64,000 nucleotides of DNA from Haloplanus natans DSM 17983 (GTDB taxonomy: Archaea > Halobacteriota > Halobacteria > Halobacteriales > Haloferacaceae). Shown piece by piece: positions 16,806 through 25,106 of this stretch. Within the stretch, counting starts at the first letter, position 1. Each line of letters opens with the position of its first letter. Both the position numbers and the translations under genes were made by a program. The DNA lies in NCBI RefSeq assembly GCF_000427685.1, contig NZ_ATYM01000003.1, positions 186,001 to 250,000 on the forward strand, given 5' to 3'. Below the pieces are notes generated by a model that saw only the letters and a list, made by a program, of their open reading frames with translations, was not told the origin of the DNA and did no database searches.

Positions 16806-19448
16806 TCAGGCGACGCCATTGCCGTCGCTGTTGAGTTGCTGGGACCCCGCAGAGCGAACGCTCCCATTAAGTTCGGCGAGCCTGATCGCGTTGTTGTTGT
16901 TCCCGTTCGCGAAGACGATTTCCAGTCCGCCATCGTTATCAATATCAACGCTACTCAGTCCCCCGGTGGGCTGCCCGGACGCGGCCACCGTGGTCGTACT
17001 GCCCGCGCCCACGAGGACGATCTCGTCGTTCGCATTGACCGCAGGGACCCGGGGTGTGCCATCACCGTCGAAATCCGCGGGCGACCCGATTTTAATGCTA
17101 TTTTTCGTGCTGAAGCCGTTCGCGCTCTGGACCGTGTCCGCACTCCGGTCGTAGTAGACTACCTCGTTACTGTCTCCGTCGGTAATGACGATATCGTCGT
17201 CGACACCATCGGCATCGAAGTCAGCCATCCCCCCGACGCTGTGGACGCTCGTTCCGTCCCGATTGAGGACGGTCCGTGTCTCGTCTGTCGCCACTTCGTG
17301 TCGACGGAGCCGACCGTTGTTGTCTCCGAACAGGATCGCTGGCGTTCCGTCGCCGTCGACATCGGCGACACCGAGCCGGGTCGGCTGAATGAGATCGACG
17401 CCACCGTTTTCGGCTTTCGTCAGTACCGTCGTCACGACCCCGGAGCTATTCACTACGTTCAGATTGCCGTTGTTTCCGACGTACGGGATCTCCGCACGCG
17501 AGTCGCCGAACAGATCCGCCTGTGGGCCGAGCGATTTCGTCTTGACAGCCGCATACTGCTCGGGTGACCCCGTCGAATCGAGGGCATTGAGCACGTCGGT
17601 GTCCTTCCCGTTGTACACGACGGTTGGCGTCTCTAAGTTGGTTCGACTCGGCTCGTCGGTATCACGGTATGCCGCAACGCCGTCGTTATCCTCGTCCGTC
17701 GTTCCCTCCTGCTGATCGGTCCGCCCGTCGTCGTCGCTGTCCAAGTCGAGGGCGTCGATCGTTCCATCACCGTCGGTATCGACGGCCTCTCCCGGCCCCG
17801 TCCCGTTGATACGAGTCGTCTCCACCGCGTCGTCGATTCCGTCACCGTCGGAGTCGGCCGCCGTCTGATTCGTTCCTAACTGGGCCTCTTGGCTGGCGGT
17901 GAGGCCATCACCGTCGAAATCGACGAACTGACCGCCAACGACCCCCGTGTCGGCGCTCACGCTCAGCGAGGTATTGATCGAGCGGAGTGTCCGTGCCCCG
18001 GTGACGTTATCGACGAACTTCGTCTCGCCAGATGTGTCTCGAAACAGGATTTCGCTGGCCGAGTCCTGGTCGATGTCGACACCCGCGACTGGGCTCTTGC
18101 TGGCACTCCCTGTCGTCAGCACCGTGTCCGTCCCCTGGGTCGTTGCAACGTCGATATTGTTCCCTCCGTCGACGAACGGCACGTCGACTCGGCCGTTCCC
18201 GTCGAGGTCCGTCGGTTGCGACGTGAGGCCCACTCCGACGCCATTATTACTTCCGGCAGCCGCGTTCGGGAGGTTCTGTTTCGTCCCGTCGTCGTCAAGG
18301 TACTTCAGGCTCTGTGACCCGTCGGCGAACACGATTTCCGACGAGCTATCGTTGTCGATGTCACCCACCGTCCCGACTGCGCCCACGCCGACGGTTTTCA
18401 CGACCTTGGGGGTCGCCCCATCCGTGGCAGCAATGCGGTACAGCCCCTCACTGGTTGCATTCGCGTAGTAGATCGACTGCGGACTTCCGTTGAACGATCC
18501 AACGCCGAGTAGGCTCTTGGTGTCGGTCGGGACGGCGGGGCCGCTGGTGTTAACTAACGTCTGCGTCTGGCCACGCAGGTCGACGGCTTTGAGTCGGTTC
18601 TGCCCGTCGACGTAGGGAATTTCGGTCCGCGCATCGCCATCCACGTCGGCCAGTGCTGGCCCGACGACCTGTGCATTGGTGCCCGGAAGCTCGGTGACCG
18701 TACTGCCGTTATCGGCCACGACGCGCAGTTCGCCAGCCGGAGTCGTGTCCGCGAAGACGAAGGCGGGCGTCGCCTGCCCACCGGTTCCATTCGAGGACGA
18801 CCCGTCGGACGATGAGCCTCCGGAAGTCGAGTCGGACGTGCCGTTCGCTGGCTGCACGTCGATCTGTCCACGGACGGGCGCAAGCGCGAACTCGACGGTC
18901 AACGGATCGGGTGGCACGTGGTCGTACTTGACGGTCACATTGACCGCTCCGACCCCACTCTCGTTCGTTGGCGATACTTCCACGAGGGCTTCCTTCGGGC
19001 CAGCAACGGTGTGTTCTTCGAGCCGACGCAGCGAACTGTTGTTCGCAAGGGTACTGGTAATCGTCCGCGTATCAATGCTGAACGAGGCGTTCGAAGAGGA
19101 GGCGCGTAGCCGGACCGTTCCGCGGTCGTCGGCGTTGTTTCGAATCGGGACGGTGACCGTGAGCGGACTCTCGTTGATCGACTCCTGAATGACGGTAAGT
19201 CGTGTCCCGTCGGCCGACCGAATGACGGTCTTTCGGCCGGCTCCCGATGTCCGAACGTTCCTCTCGGCCGTCTGATTGATTTGTGGATACTGGAACTGTG
19301 GGCCTATCTGGACGCCAACGTCGGACTGGACCGGGCGGTCACCGAACGACGCAGTCAGCGCAAGCCCGCCGGAGGTTATCAAGAGGACAGAGATCAGGAC
19401 CGCAACGAACCGTCCGAAGCTATCCGGCAGTACGGACCCCCGACTCAT
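16806..19448 (-). CDS. Exported FG-GAP/VCBS-like beta-propeller protein with thrombospondin type 3 repeats
   Basis: 880 aa from the ATG at 19448. An N-terminal hydrophobic segment (FVAVLISVLLITSGGLALTA) acts as signal or anchor. Residues about 85-210 form a beta domain, followed by a Ser/Gly linker and a long series of propeller-like blades with DxDGD and EIPYVDG/EIVFADG motifs. A TSP3 calcium-binding segment (DSDGDGIDDAVET, then DTDGDGTIDALDLDSDDDG) interrupts the blades near residues 545-610, and more blades follow to the end. Such proteins are extracellular, calcium-stabilised and probably adhesive or structural. It is downstream of, and may be co-transcribed with, the exported protein genes at 19650-22046. 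Confidence 0.8.
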   Translation of the reverse strand: MSRGSVLPDSFGRFVAVLISVLLITSGGLALTASFGDRPVQSDVGVQIGPQFQYPQINQTAERNVRTSGAGRKTVIRSADGTRLTVIQESINESPLTVTVPIRNNADDRGTVRLRASSSNASFSIDTRTITSTLANNSSLRRLEEHTVAGPKEALVEVSPTNESGVGAVNVTVKYDHVPPDPLTVEFALAPVRGQIDVQPANGTSDSTSGGSSSDGSSSNGTGGQATPAFVFADTTPAGELRVVADNGSTVTELPGTNAQVVGPALADVDGDARTEIPYVDGQNRLKAVDLRGQTQTLVNTSGPAVPTDTKSLLGVGSFNGSPQSIYYANATSEGLYRIAATDGATPKVVKTVGVGAVGTVGDIDNDSSSEIVFADGSQSLKYLDDDGTKQNLPNAAAGSNNGVGVGLTSQPTDLDGNGRVDVPFVDGGNNIDVATTQGTDTVLTTGSASKSPVAGVDIDQDSASEILFRDTSGETKFVDNVTGARTLRSINTSLSVSADTGVVGGQFVDFDGDGLTASQEAQLGTNQTAADSDGDGIDDAVETTRINGTGPGEAVDTDGDGTIDALDLDSDDDGRTDQQEGTTDEDNDGVAAYRDTDEPSRTNLETPTVVYNGKDTDVLNALDSTGSPEQYAAVKTKSLGPQADLFGDSRAEIPYVGNNGNLNVVNSSGVVTTVLTKAENGGVDLIQPTRLGVADVDGDGTPAILFGDNNGRLRRHEVATDETRTVLNRDGTSVHSVGGMADFDADGVDDDIVITDGDSNEVVYYDRSADTVQSANGFSTKNSIKIGSPADFDGDGTPRVPAVNANDEIVLVGAGSTTTVAASGQPTGGLSSVDIDNDGGLEIVFANGNNNNAIRLAELNGSVRSAGSQQLNSDGNGVA

Positions 19449-19649
19449 CCTGTGCACCTGCCAGGGCGCAGTCTCGGGTTAGCCCTCCGCGGCCTCGTGT
19501 CGGCCGGTGCGTGGCGGCCGACTCCGGACGACACCTGCGGTGTCACGAGGCCGGCGGTCCCGCGCTGTCTGCGTTTCGACACTGCGTGTATGACCGACCG
19601 CCAACACACACGTAGCGCCGCCTGAGACGCGCATCTCGTCATTGGGACG

Positions 19650-20882
19650 TTATGATTCGCGATCCACGCTCGAGAGGGGCCTGCTGAACTGGTAGTTCCT
19701 GAGCTGTTCCCCCTCGAGCGGTAGTCCCTTGTACAACGCAACCGTCGCACCTCCGGCGACCCCCAAAAAGATGATCGAGAGGAGGACGTACGGGATCATC
19801 GCCCCGCTCAGGTTCTGGAGGTTCACGAACGTACCATACCCTCCAATGACGGTCAAGATTGCGGGGATCAGGACCGCGAGCTGATCGTCTATCGCGGGGT
19901 GTACTTTCGAACCGAGGTTATCCGCGAGCTTGAATAGGCCACCGATGATGACGAGTTTCACAACGAGCATCACCAGTGGGTGGATGTTAATCGCGGCCCG
20001 AATAATTGGGTTCGTTTCGACGGCCGTTCCTGACGCGAGTGCGTAGACGGTGGTAACCGAATCACCCGCCCCATATAGCCCGACAGCGAGCGCCCAGACC
20101 ATGATGAATCCCCCAATAGAAAGGTGCCACTCCGTCGAGAGGATCCCGACAGACGGGTCGGGGTCGGGGTTGGGATCGCCTGCCGCCTCGTCGACCGCGC
20201 CGCGCGCATCGCCCACCTCCGATGGCCGCCGTGGTCCCCCCTGCTCGTTGCTGGGAGTGGCTTCCGTCGTCGCCGTCGTCTGCTCTCCGGCGGTGGCATT
20301 TGCACTGGTTCGCTCCGACGGTGTTGCGGCCGCCTCCTGCGTGGGTTGGGACTGCTCCACTTCCCAGCCGGTGTCCGTGTCACTGGTGGCCGGCGCATGA
20401 CGGCGCGACTGTCGGTCTGCCTCGTGAGTCCCATCACGTGACTGGTGGCTCGTGTCGTTGCTGCGATGGGCGTCCGTCGCTCGAGGCGCTCTCACTCCAC
20501 CATCCGACGACCGCCGGCGGTGCTCGTTTTCGACGGTCGAACGGTCCGTCGACTGTTCGGATGCCGTCTCGCCCCCCGTCACAGGCTCGACGTGGTCGGG
20601 GTCCGGCCCAGCAGTCGCGCCGATGTCGGATGCGTCTTTTTCGACTGTCGAATCAGCTTCCGACGACCGTACAGGCCCCGTCGACATCCGACGAGACCCG
20701 TACTCGGTCGCAAGCGGTTGTTCTTGTGCCTGTCTGAGTAGGAGCCGGAGGTACTCGCTCCGCGAGAGCTCGTCCCGAACGCTATCGATTTCGGCGACGA
20801 GATCGCGCCGGATCGGGATCAACGCGTACGACGCCTCCCCGTCGGGTGCGTCCGCCCCGTGTGATCCACGTTCGTCCGCCAT
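19650..20882 (-). CDS. RHH-like N-terminus fused to a four-helix DUF5658-like membrane domain
   Basis: A 410-aa protein. Residues 18-52 (YALIPIRRDLVAEIDSVRDE ... SRSEYLRLLL) look like a ribbon-helix-helix DNA-binding fold. A 190-residue Ser/Thr/Asp-rich disordered linker follows, then four membrane helices (about residues 248-390) with the DUF5658-like motif GDSVTTVYAL ... ETNPI. The second DUF5658-like protein here (53641-54063) lacks the N-terminal part. A membrane-tethered RHH factor would be unusual; the resemblance rests on pattern only. Its ATG overlaps the TAA of the upstream exported protein by one base, so the two are coupled. Confidence 0.7.
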   Translation of the reverse strand: MADERGSHGADAPDGEASYALIPIRRDLVAEIDSVRDELSRSEYLRLLLRQAQEQPLATEYGSRRMSTGPVRSSEADSTVEKDASDIGATAGPDPDHVEPVTGGETASEQSTDRSTVENEHRRRSSDGGVRAPRATDAHRSNDTSHQSRDGTHEADRQSRRHAPATSDTDTGWEVEQSQPTQEAAATPSERTSANATAGEQTTATTEATPSNEQGGPRRPSEVGDARGAVDEAAGDPNPDPDPSVGILSTEWHLSIGGFIMVWALAVGLYGAGDSVTTVYALASGTAVETNPIIRAAINIHPLVMLVVKLVIIGGLFKLADNLGSKVHPAIDDQLAVLIPAILTVIGGYGTFVNLQNLSGAMIPYVLLSIIFLGVAGGATVALYKGLPLEGEQLRNYQFSRPLSSVDRES

Positions 20883-21397
20883 TAGTTATCCGTACTCATG
20901 GGCTCGAAATCAACGGTTATATCTCTAGCGCCTGGTGTCGCCACGTCGGAAATCTCGAACAACAGTTCGAGCGTCGTCTCACCCGGTGTGAGCTTCGTGA
21001 CGTACGCGTCCGTATCCGACTGGACAACGGTGTCCCCGTCACCGCTCGGGCTGTCGTCGATATCCTCGACGGTGATGACGTCCGGTGTGCCGACGATGAT
21101 TCGCACAGCTAGCTTGTCCGCACTCGAATTCTCGATCGTCGGCTCGACTTCGAACGCGTCGCCGTTGTTCGCCTCAATGGCGACCTGAAGCTTGGTGTTG
21201 TCGTCCCCGATTCGGCTGAACGTCGCGTCGCCGCCAGCCACGCTCACGTCGCTCACCGTCAGCGCCCGCTCGGCCTGTACGTCCACCTGTCCCGACGCGG
21301 ACGCCGCGTCCAGCCCCTGCGTTGCCGTCACGCCGGCCCCACCAGCAGCTAGGACTGCGGTTGCGGCTACTGCCTGTCTCCGCGTCATTTCACTCAT
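20882..21397 (-). CDS. Exported Tat-type protein, paralogue of 21459-22046
   Basis: 171 aa. It begins with a twin-arginine-like signal (TRRQAVAATAVLAAGGAG) and continues as an acidic, all-beta domain with no catalytic motif. It shares with the next upstream gene the signal, the stretch VDVQAERALTVSDVSV, the motif FSRIGDDNTKLQVA, and the exact ending STDN. The repeated gene and beta-sandwich character suggest a secreted structural subunit; the function is unknown. Its stop overlaps the start of the membrane protein at 19650-20882. Confidence 0.75.
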   Translation of the reverse strand: MSEMTRRQAVAATAVLAAGGAGVTATQGLDAASASGQVDVQAERALTVSDVSVAGGDATFSRIGDDNTKLQVAIEANNGDAFEVEPTIENSSADKLAVRIIVGTPDVITVEDIDDSPSGDGDTVVQSDTDAYVTKLTPGETTLELLFEISDVATPGARDITVDFEPMSTDN

Positions 21398-21458
21398 CGG
21401 GAATGATCCGGAGCCGGGGGTCCCGGAGTCCGGGGGACTGCGCTGCGTGGACGAAGTG

Positions 21459-22046
21459 CTAGTTGTCCGTACTCAGCGGGTTGATAGCGACGCCGATGTC
21501 GTACGACCCGGGTGAGGCGGTGTCGTCGAGTTCGGCGTCGATGTTGACCACAGTTTCTCCGGTGGCGAGGTTGGCGACAAACGTTCCCTCGCCAGTTTTT
21601 ACAGCGGCATCATCGTCGGCGTCGGTGTCGTCAACGTTGTCGTCGATGTCGTCCACCGATTCTGACGAGTTGTTGCCGAAGTTCGTGGTGTCGTCGCTGG
21701 CTGTCCGCACGGTCACGTCGATGGTGTCGGGCACGTCTACAGCGAACTGGGCGTCCAGTGCATCGTCGGCATTGTTGGTGATCTCCGCCGAGAAACCCAC
21801 AGTATCGCCATTGTTCAGTTCGACAGCCGCTTGGAACTCGGTGTTGTCGTCGCTGACCCGCGTGAAACTCGCGTCGCCGTCGTCGCTCACGCTGACGTTA
21901 TCTACGATGAGCGCCTGCTCAGCCTGCACGTCAGCCTGTCCTTCGACGCTGCCGTTCAGACCGGACGCTGCTGCCGTGACACCTGCGCCTCCTGCACCGA
22001 GGGCTGCTGTACCGAGGATTACCGCTCGCCGTGACATCTCAACCAT
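21459..22046 (-). CDS. Exported Tat-type protein, first of a tandem paralogue pair
   Basis: 195 aa. Twin-arginine-like signal (MSRRAVILGTAALGAGGAG), then a beta-rich acidic domain with an Asp-rich insertion (about residues 130-150). It is homologous to the 171-aa protein 61 bases downstream (VQAEQALIVDNVSV, FTRVSDDNTEFQAAV, final STDN). Being first in the minus-strand run 22046-16806, it probably heads an operon with the paralogue, the membrane protein and perhaps the propeller protein. An AT-rich element near 22070-22090 is a candidate promoter. Confidence 0.75.
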   Translation of the reverse strand: MVEMSRRAVILGTAALGAGGAGVTAAASGLNGSVEGQADVQAEQALIVDNVSVSDDGDASFTRVSDDNTEFQAAVELNNGDTVGFSAEITNNADDALDAQFAVDVPDTIDVTVRTASDDTTNFGNNSSESVDDIDDNVDDTDADDDAAVKTGEGTFVANLATGETVVNIDAELDDTASPGSYDIGVAINPLSTDN

Positions 22047-22207
22047 TACGGCTCTGTATAGTCGACGCGGTCATATAAGGTACCTGTAATAAGTAGGTGA
22101 GTAGGCGCTTTCGGTATTCACAGTGGCCCGCTGTGACGAAAGGGACGCTCGAGACCGATACAGAACAGGGACTAAGACGCTGCGTGCGCAAGTGATAGCA
22201 CCAACCG

Positions 22208-22582
22208 ATGAACGAGCCACGTGCACTGACGCGACGGGGGGCGCTGACACTGGGCGCTGGGGGGCTTACGCTCTCTGTGGGGTGTCTTGGCCCGTCGCTC
22301 TCGGTGCAGGAAATCGAGTCGGAGACGACTGACGGCGGCGCAGTCCTTGCGCTGATTGCAGTTACGAACGACGCCGCTGGCGCTACGTCCGCACAGTTGG
22401 CTGTCCAGTGTAACGTCATTTCGGGGGATACGTACACCAAGCGGCGTCAGATCACGGTGCTCGGGAGCCGAACTAACACGTATCGGTTCGAGTTCGACGT
22501 GGCAAAACAGGAAGTCGAAAACCGCTATCAGATCGCTGCGGATATCTCGAAAGATCGGCTGAAGTTCTTGGAGCGATTTTAA
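22208..22582 (+). CDS. Putative Tat lipoprotein, FxLYD-like
   Basis: 124 aa. The N terminus (LTRRGALTLGAGGLTLSVGC) joins a twin-arginine motif to a lipobox ending in Cys, the common form of haloarchaeal Tat lipoproteins. The mature part is a single beta-sandwich in which ALIAVTNDAAGATSAQLAVQ resembles FxLYD-type domains. It is divergent from the exported paralogue pair, probably sharing their envelope context. No partner or substrate can be named. Confidence 0.7.
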   Translation: MNEPRALTRRGALTLGAGGLTLSVGCLGPSLSVQEIESETTDGGAVLALIAVTNDAAGATSAQLAVQCNVISGDTYTKRRQITVLGSRTNTYRFEFDVAKQEVENRYQIAADISKDRLKFLERF

Positions 22583-22666
22583 CGGGTGTTAACGCTCGGC
22601 GAACCGGCCTCGACTACAGCCGGGGGCATTCTGTTCCTGAAAGCACACCGAGACGGGGGAGACAGG

Positions 22667-24325
22667 TCAAAACCGAAGAAGAAACAGCAGGCCAACTACG
22701 AGCGTCACGACGAGGAGGGCCATGTCGGTGCGACTGCTTTCCCTAGTCGACTGGGTCGCGAGCGTGATCGGTTCCGGGAGCCACTCCGCGACGGTCCAGT
22801 TGGTCGCTCCGGCTGGCGTGCTGTCCGGCGTGGCGGTAGCCCGACGCGACGGTGAGGCCGTAGATCGGACACTCGTCGGCTGTGGGAACGCCGTCTCCGT
22901 CTCCGTTTGCGTGCGAGCGATCGAGGGTCGCGAGAGCGTGACTGATTCGAGATACTCGACGCCGGTAGCGTCCAGCGTCCGAACGCGGACGCGGACCGGA
23001 TAGGCGTCCGTCTCGGCTTGCAGCGTCTCGTTCACGTCAACACGCGAGACGACGGTGCCGCTGTGGACTGTCTGAATGTCGAGCACGGATCCGTTCGGAG
23101 CGACGGTCTCGACGCGCACACGGGCGATTTTCCCCTGTGAGACGCTTCCGACAGCACTGACTCGGTCCTCGCCACGGAAGCGCGTGCGCCGTGTCTCGAA
23201 ACGAGTCTCCGGAGTAATCAGGGCCGAATAGTTGAGGTCACGACTGACAACCCGCTGCTGTCCACTCGCATCGGTGGCGACGAGGGTGAGCGTCGGCGCG
23301 CCTTCGTCCACCGCGACCGTGTGCGTGAATTCGGCTTCTACTGGCTGCTCCTCGGGGTCGAGCGAGAGCAAGCGATGGCGCCCCAGTCTCGGGTCTTCAG
23401 CCGTACTGACGCGAACGGAGCGAATAGCGACGGCGTCGCTCACGGAGAAGTTCACTCGCATCTCAGAGGTCCGGTAGAGCGCCTCGAGATCGGTAATCGC
23501 GATCTCCGGCCGGGCCTCGTCGGTTACGGTCAAGTTGAATTCGTACCGTCGAACCTGGTCGAACTGGTCGTAAAGCGTAATCTCGATCCGATTCGTCGTC
23601 TCAGTCGAGGTCTGCTGTGGGGGGATGAGCCGAACCGGCCACGACACCGATCCGTTAGGATCCCGGATGATGGTTCGGTCGCGTCCGCCCTCGCTCCTGT
23701 CAGCGTGGGTGTATCGGTACGTGTGCTCGATCTCCACTCTCGTCACGTTCGATCGGTCGTGAAGCGTCCCAGCGACCGTCACGCGGGAGCGATCGACGTC
23801 GTACGACTCTTCGAGCGACTCCCCGGCAACCGAGATCGGTTTCGTGAACTGCATCGTCGGTGGAGCACTGTCCTCGATCACCGTGAGGCGATACTCAGTC
23901 ACGTCGTTCGGCGTCTTGCTCACGAGTTCGATATCGTGGGCTCCCGGTCGCAAGTCGAGCGTCACCGCGCGTGAGAAATTGGTCGTATTTGGGGTGTACG
24001 ACCGATACGTGCGGCCGTCGACGCGAAGCGACAGCAGCGAGATCCGAGCCTGCGACGTAACGGTAACCACGAGCCGTGGGTCATCGGTGGTCGTGACACG
24101 CGCTCCCGACGCGACGTGCTTCCCGTTGATCGTAACGTTCAGCTCTGTCACGGGCCTTTCGCTGGCGTTGGCTGTCGGTGCTCTGCCGCCGACGGACGGG
24201 CCAGCAGCCGCGGCCGGGCCATCACTCCCGACTGGCTCGGTAGCCATGGTCCCGCCAGCAGCACCACCAAGCAACAAAAGAAGCACACTCGCACGGCACA
24301 CCCGTCGCAGTGCGGCCGTAGTCAT
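22667..24325 (-). CDS. Exported surface protein with Ig-like domains and C-terminal membrane helix
   Basis: 552 aa from the ATG at 24325, which overlaps the stop of the upstream regulator (ATGA). The frame upstream of this ATG only shadows the regulator. A signal peptide (ASVLLLLLGGAAGGTMA) is followed by several beta-sandwich domains, with polar N-glycosylation-type sites, a Pro/Thr-rich stalk (about residues 470-510) and a C-terminal helix (MALLVVTLVVGLLFLLRF) with almost no cytoplasmic tail. The overlap means its translation is tied to the HTH-receiver-HalX gene, so the IS701-type insertion in that gene may silence this one too. Confidence 0.75.
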   Translation of the reverse strand: MTTAALRRVCRASVLLLLLGGAAGGTMATEPVGSDGPAAAAGPSVGGRAPTANASERPVTELNVTINGKHVASGARVTTTDDPRLVVTVTSQARISLLSLRVDGRTYRSYTPNTTNFSRAVTLDLRPGAHDIELVSKTPNDVTEYRLTVIEDSAPPTMQFTKPISVAGESLEESYDVDRSRVTVAGTLHDRSNVTRVEIEHTYRYTHADRSEGGRDRTIIRDPNGSVSWPVRLIPPQQTSTETTNRIEITLYDQFDQVRRYEFNLTVTDEARPEIAITDLEALYRTSEMRVNFSVSDAVAIRSVRVSTAEDPRLGRHRLLSLDPEEQPVEAEFTHTVAVDEGAPTLTLVATDASGQQRVVSRDLNYSALITPETRFETRRTRFRGEDRVSAVGSVSQGKIARVRVETVAPNGSVLDIQTVHSGTVVSRVDVNETLQAETDAYPVRVRVRTLDATGVEYLESVTLSRPSIARTQTETETAFPQPTSVRSTASPSRRATATPDSTPAGATNWTVAEWLPEPITLATQSTRESSRTDMALLVVTLVVGLLFLLRF

Positions 24326-25106
24326 TCCGTCACAGCCGGAACCATTGACTCGAGTGCAGTCCGTGTTGCCTCGTCGAGTGGCAGGCGCTCGATAATCTCG
24401 GTTAGCAGTCGGTACTCCGGACGTGCCTCCGCTGCCCGTCCATACGCGTCGAGAAACGCGGCCTGCTTCGATCGGGTTGCCAGATACTCCCGTTTCACAT
24501 CTGTGAGTCCCCGTCGAGCCTCGATCGATTCGATGTGAGCGGCCAGCTCGTCTCTGTCCACTGGCTTGACGACATAGTCGTCGGTGTCTAACCTGAGGAG
24601 TTTTCGATCCGGTGCCACGCCAGACACGATCATTATCATACAGGAGCGACACCCACTTTTGACGGCACGCACGAGCTCATCCCCTTGCTTGCCACCCGGT
24701 AGACGCCGATCCAGTATGACGTAATCTAACCCCGTGCTGACGTGTTCCTTCGCCTCTTCGACCGTCGGTTCTTGATAGAGCGTGTACCCCTCGGAGACGA
24801 TATCGCCGATCTGGTCGGCGAGGAGTTTGGCGGCCATTTTGTCGTCTTCGACGAGCAAGATTTCCAATTCGTCGTGCTGCTGTTTCTGCCAGCGGACGAG
24901 CCCTTCGAGCCGATGCACTAACTCCCCGCCTTGCGGGGCCGTCGTGTAGAGTACGTGCTGCTCGTCCTCGTCTTCGTGTCGAAGTATTAGCCCTCGGTCA
25001 AGAAGCTCCGAGAGCGTCTTCGAAAGCATTTTTGAGGAAATATCGAGTTCATTACTCAGCTTTGCACGTTGAAGTAGGAGCGTGACGTAGGCGGTGGCAA
25101 GGACAG

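Noticed and set aside
24326-24652. N-terminal extension of the exported protein ending at 22667
   Set aside because: It overlaps the receiver-HalX gene on the same strand in another frame, and a signal peptide starts at 24325.
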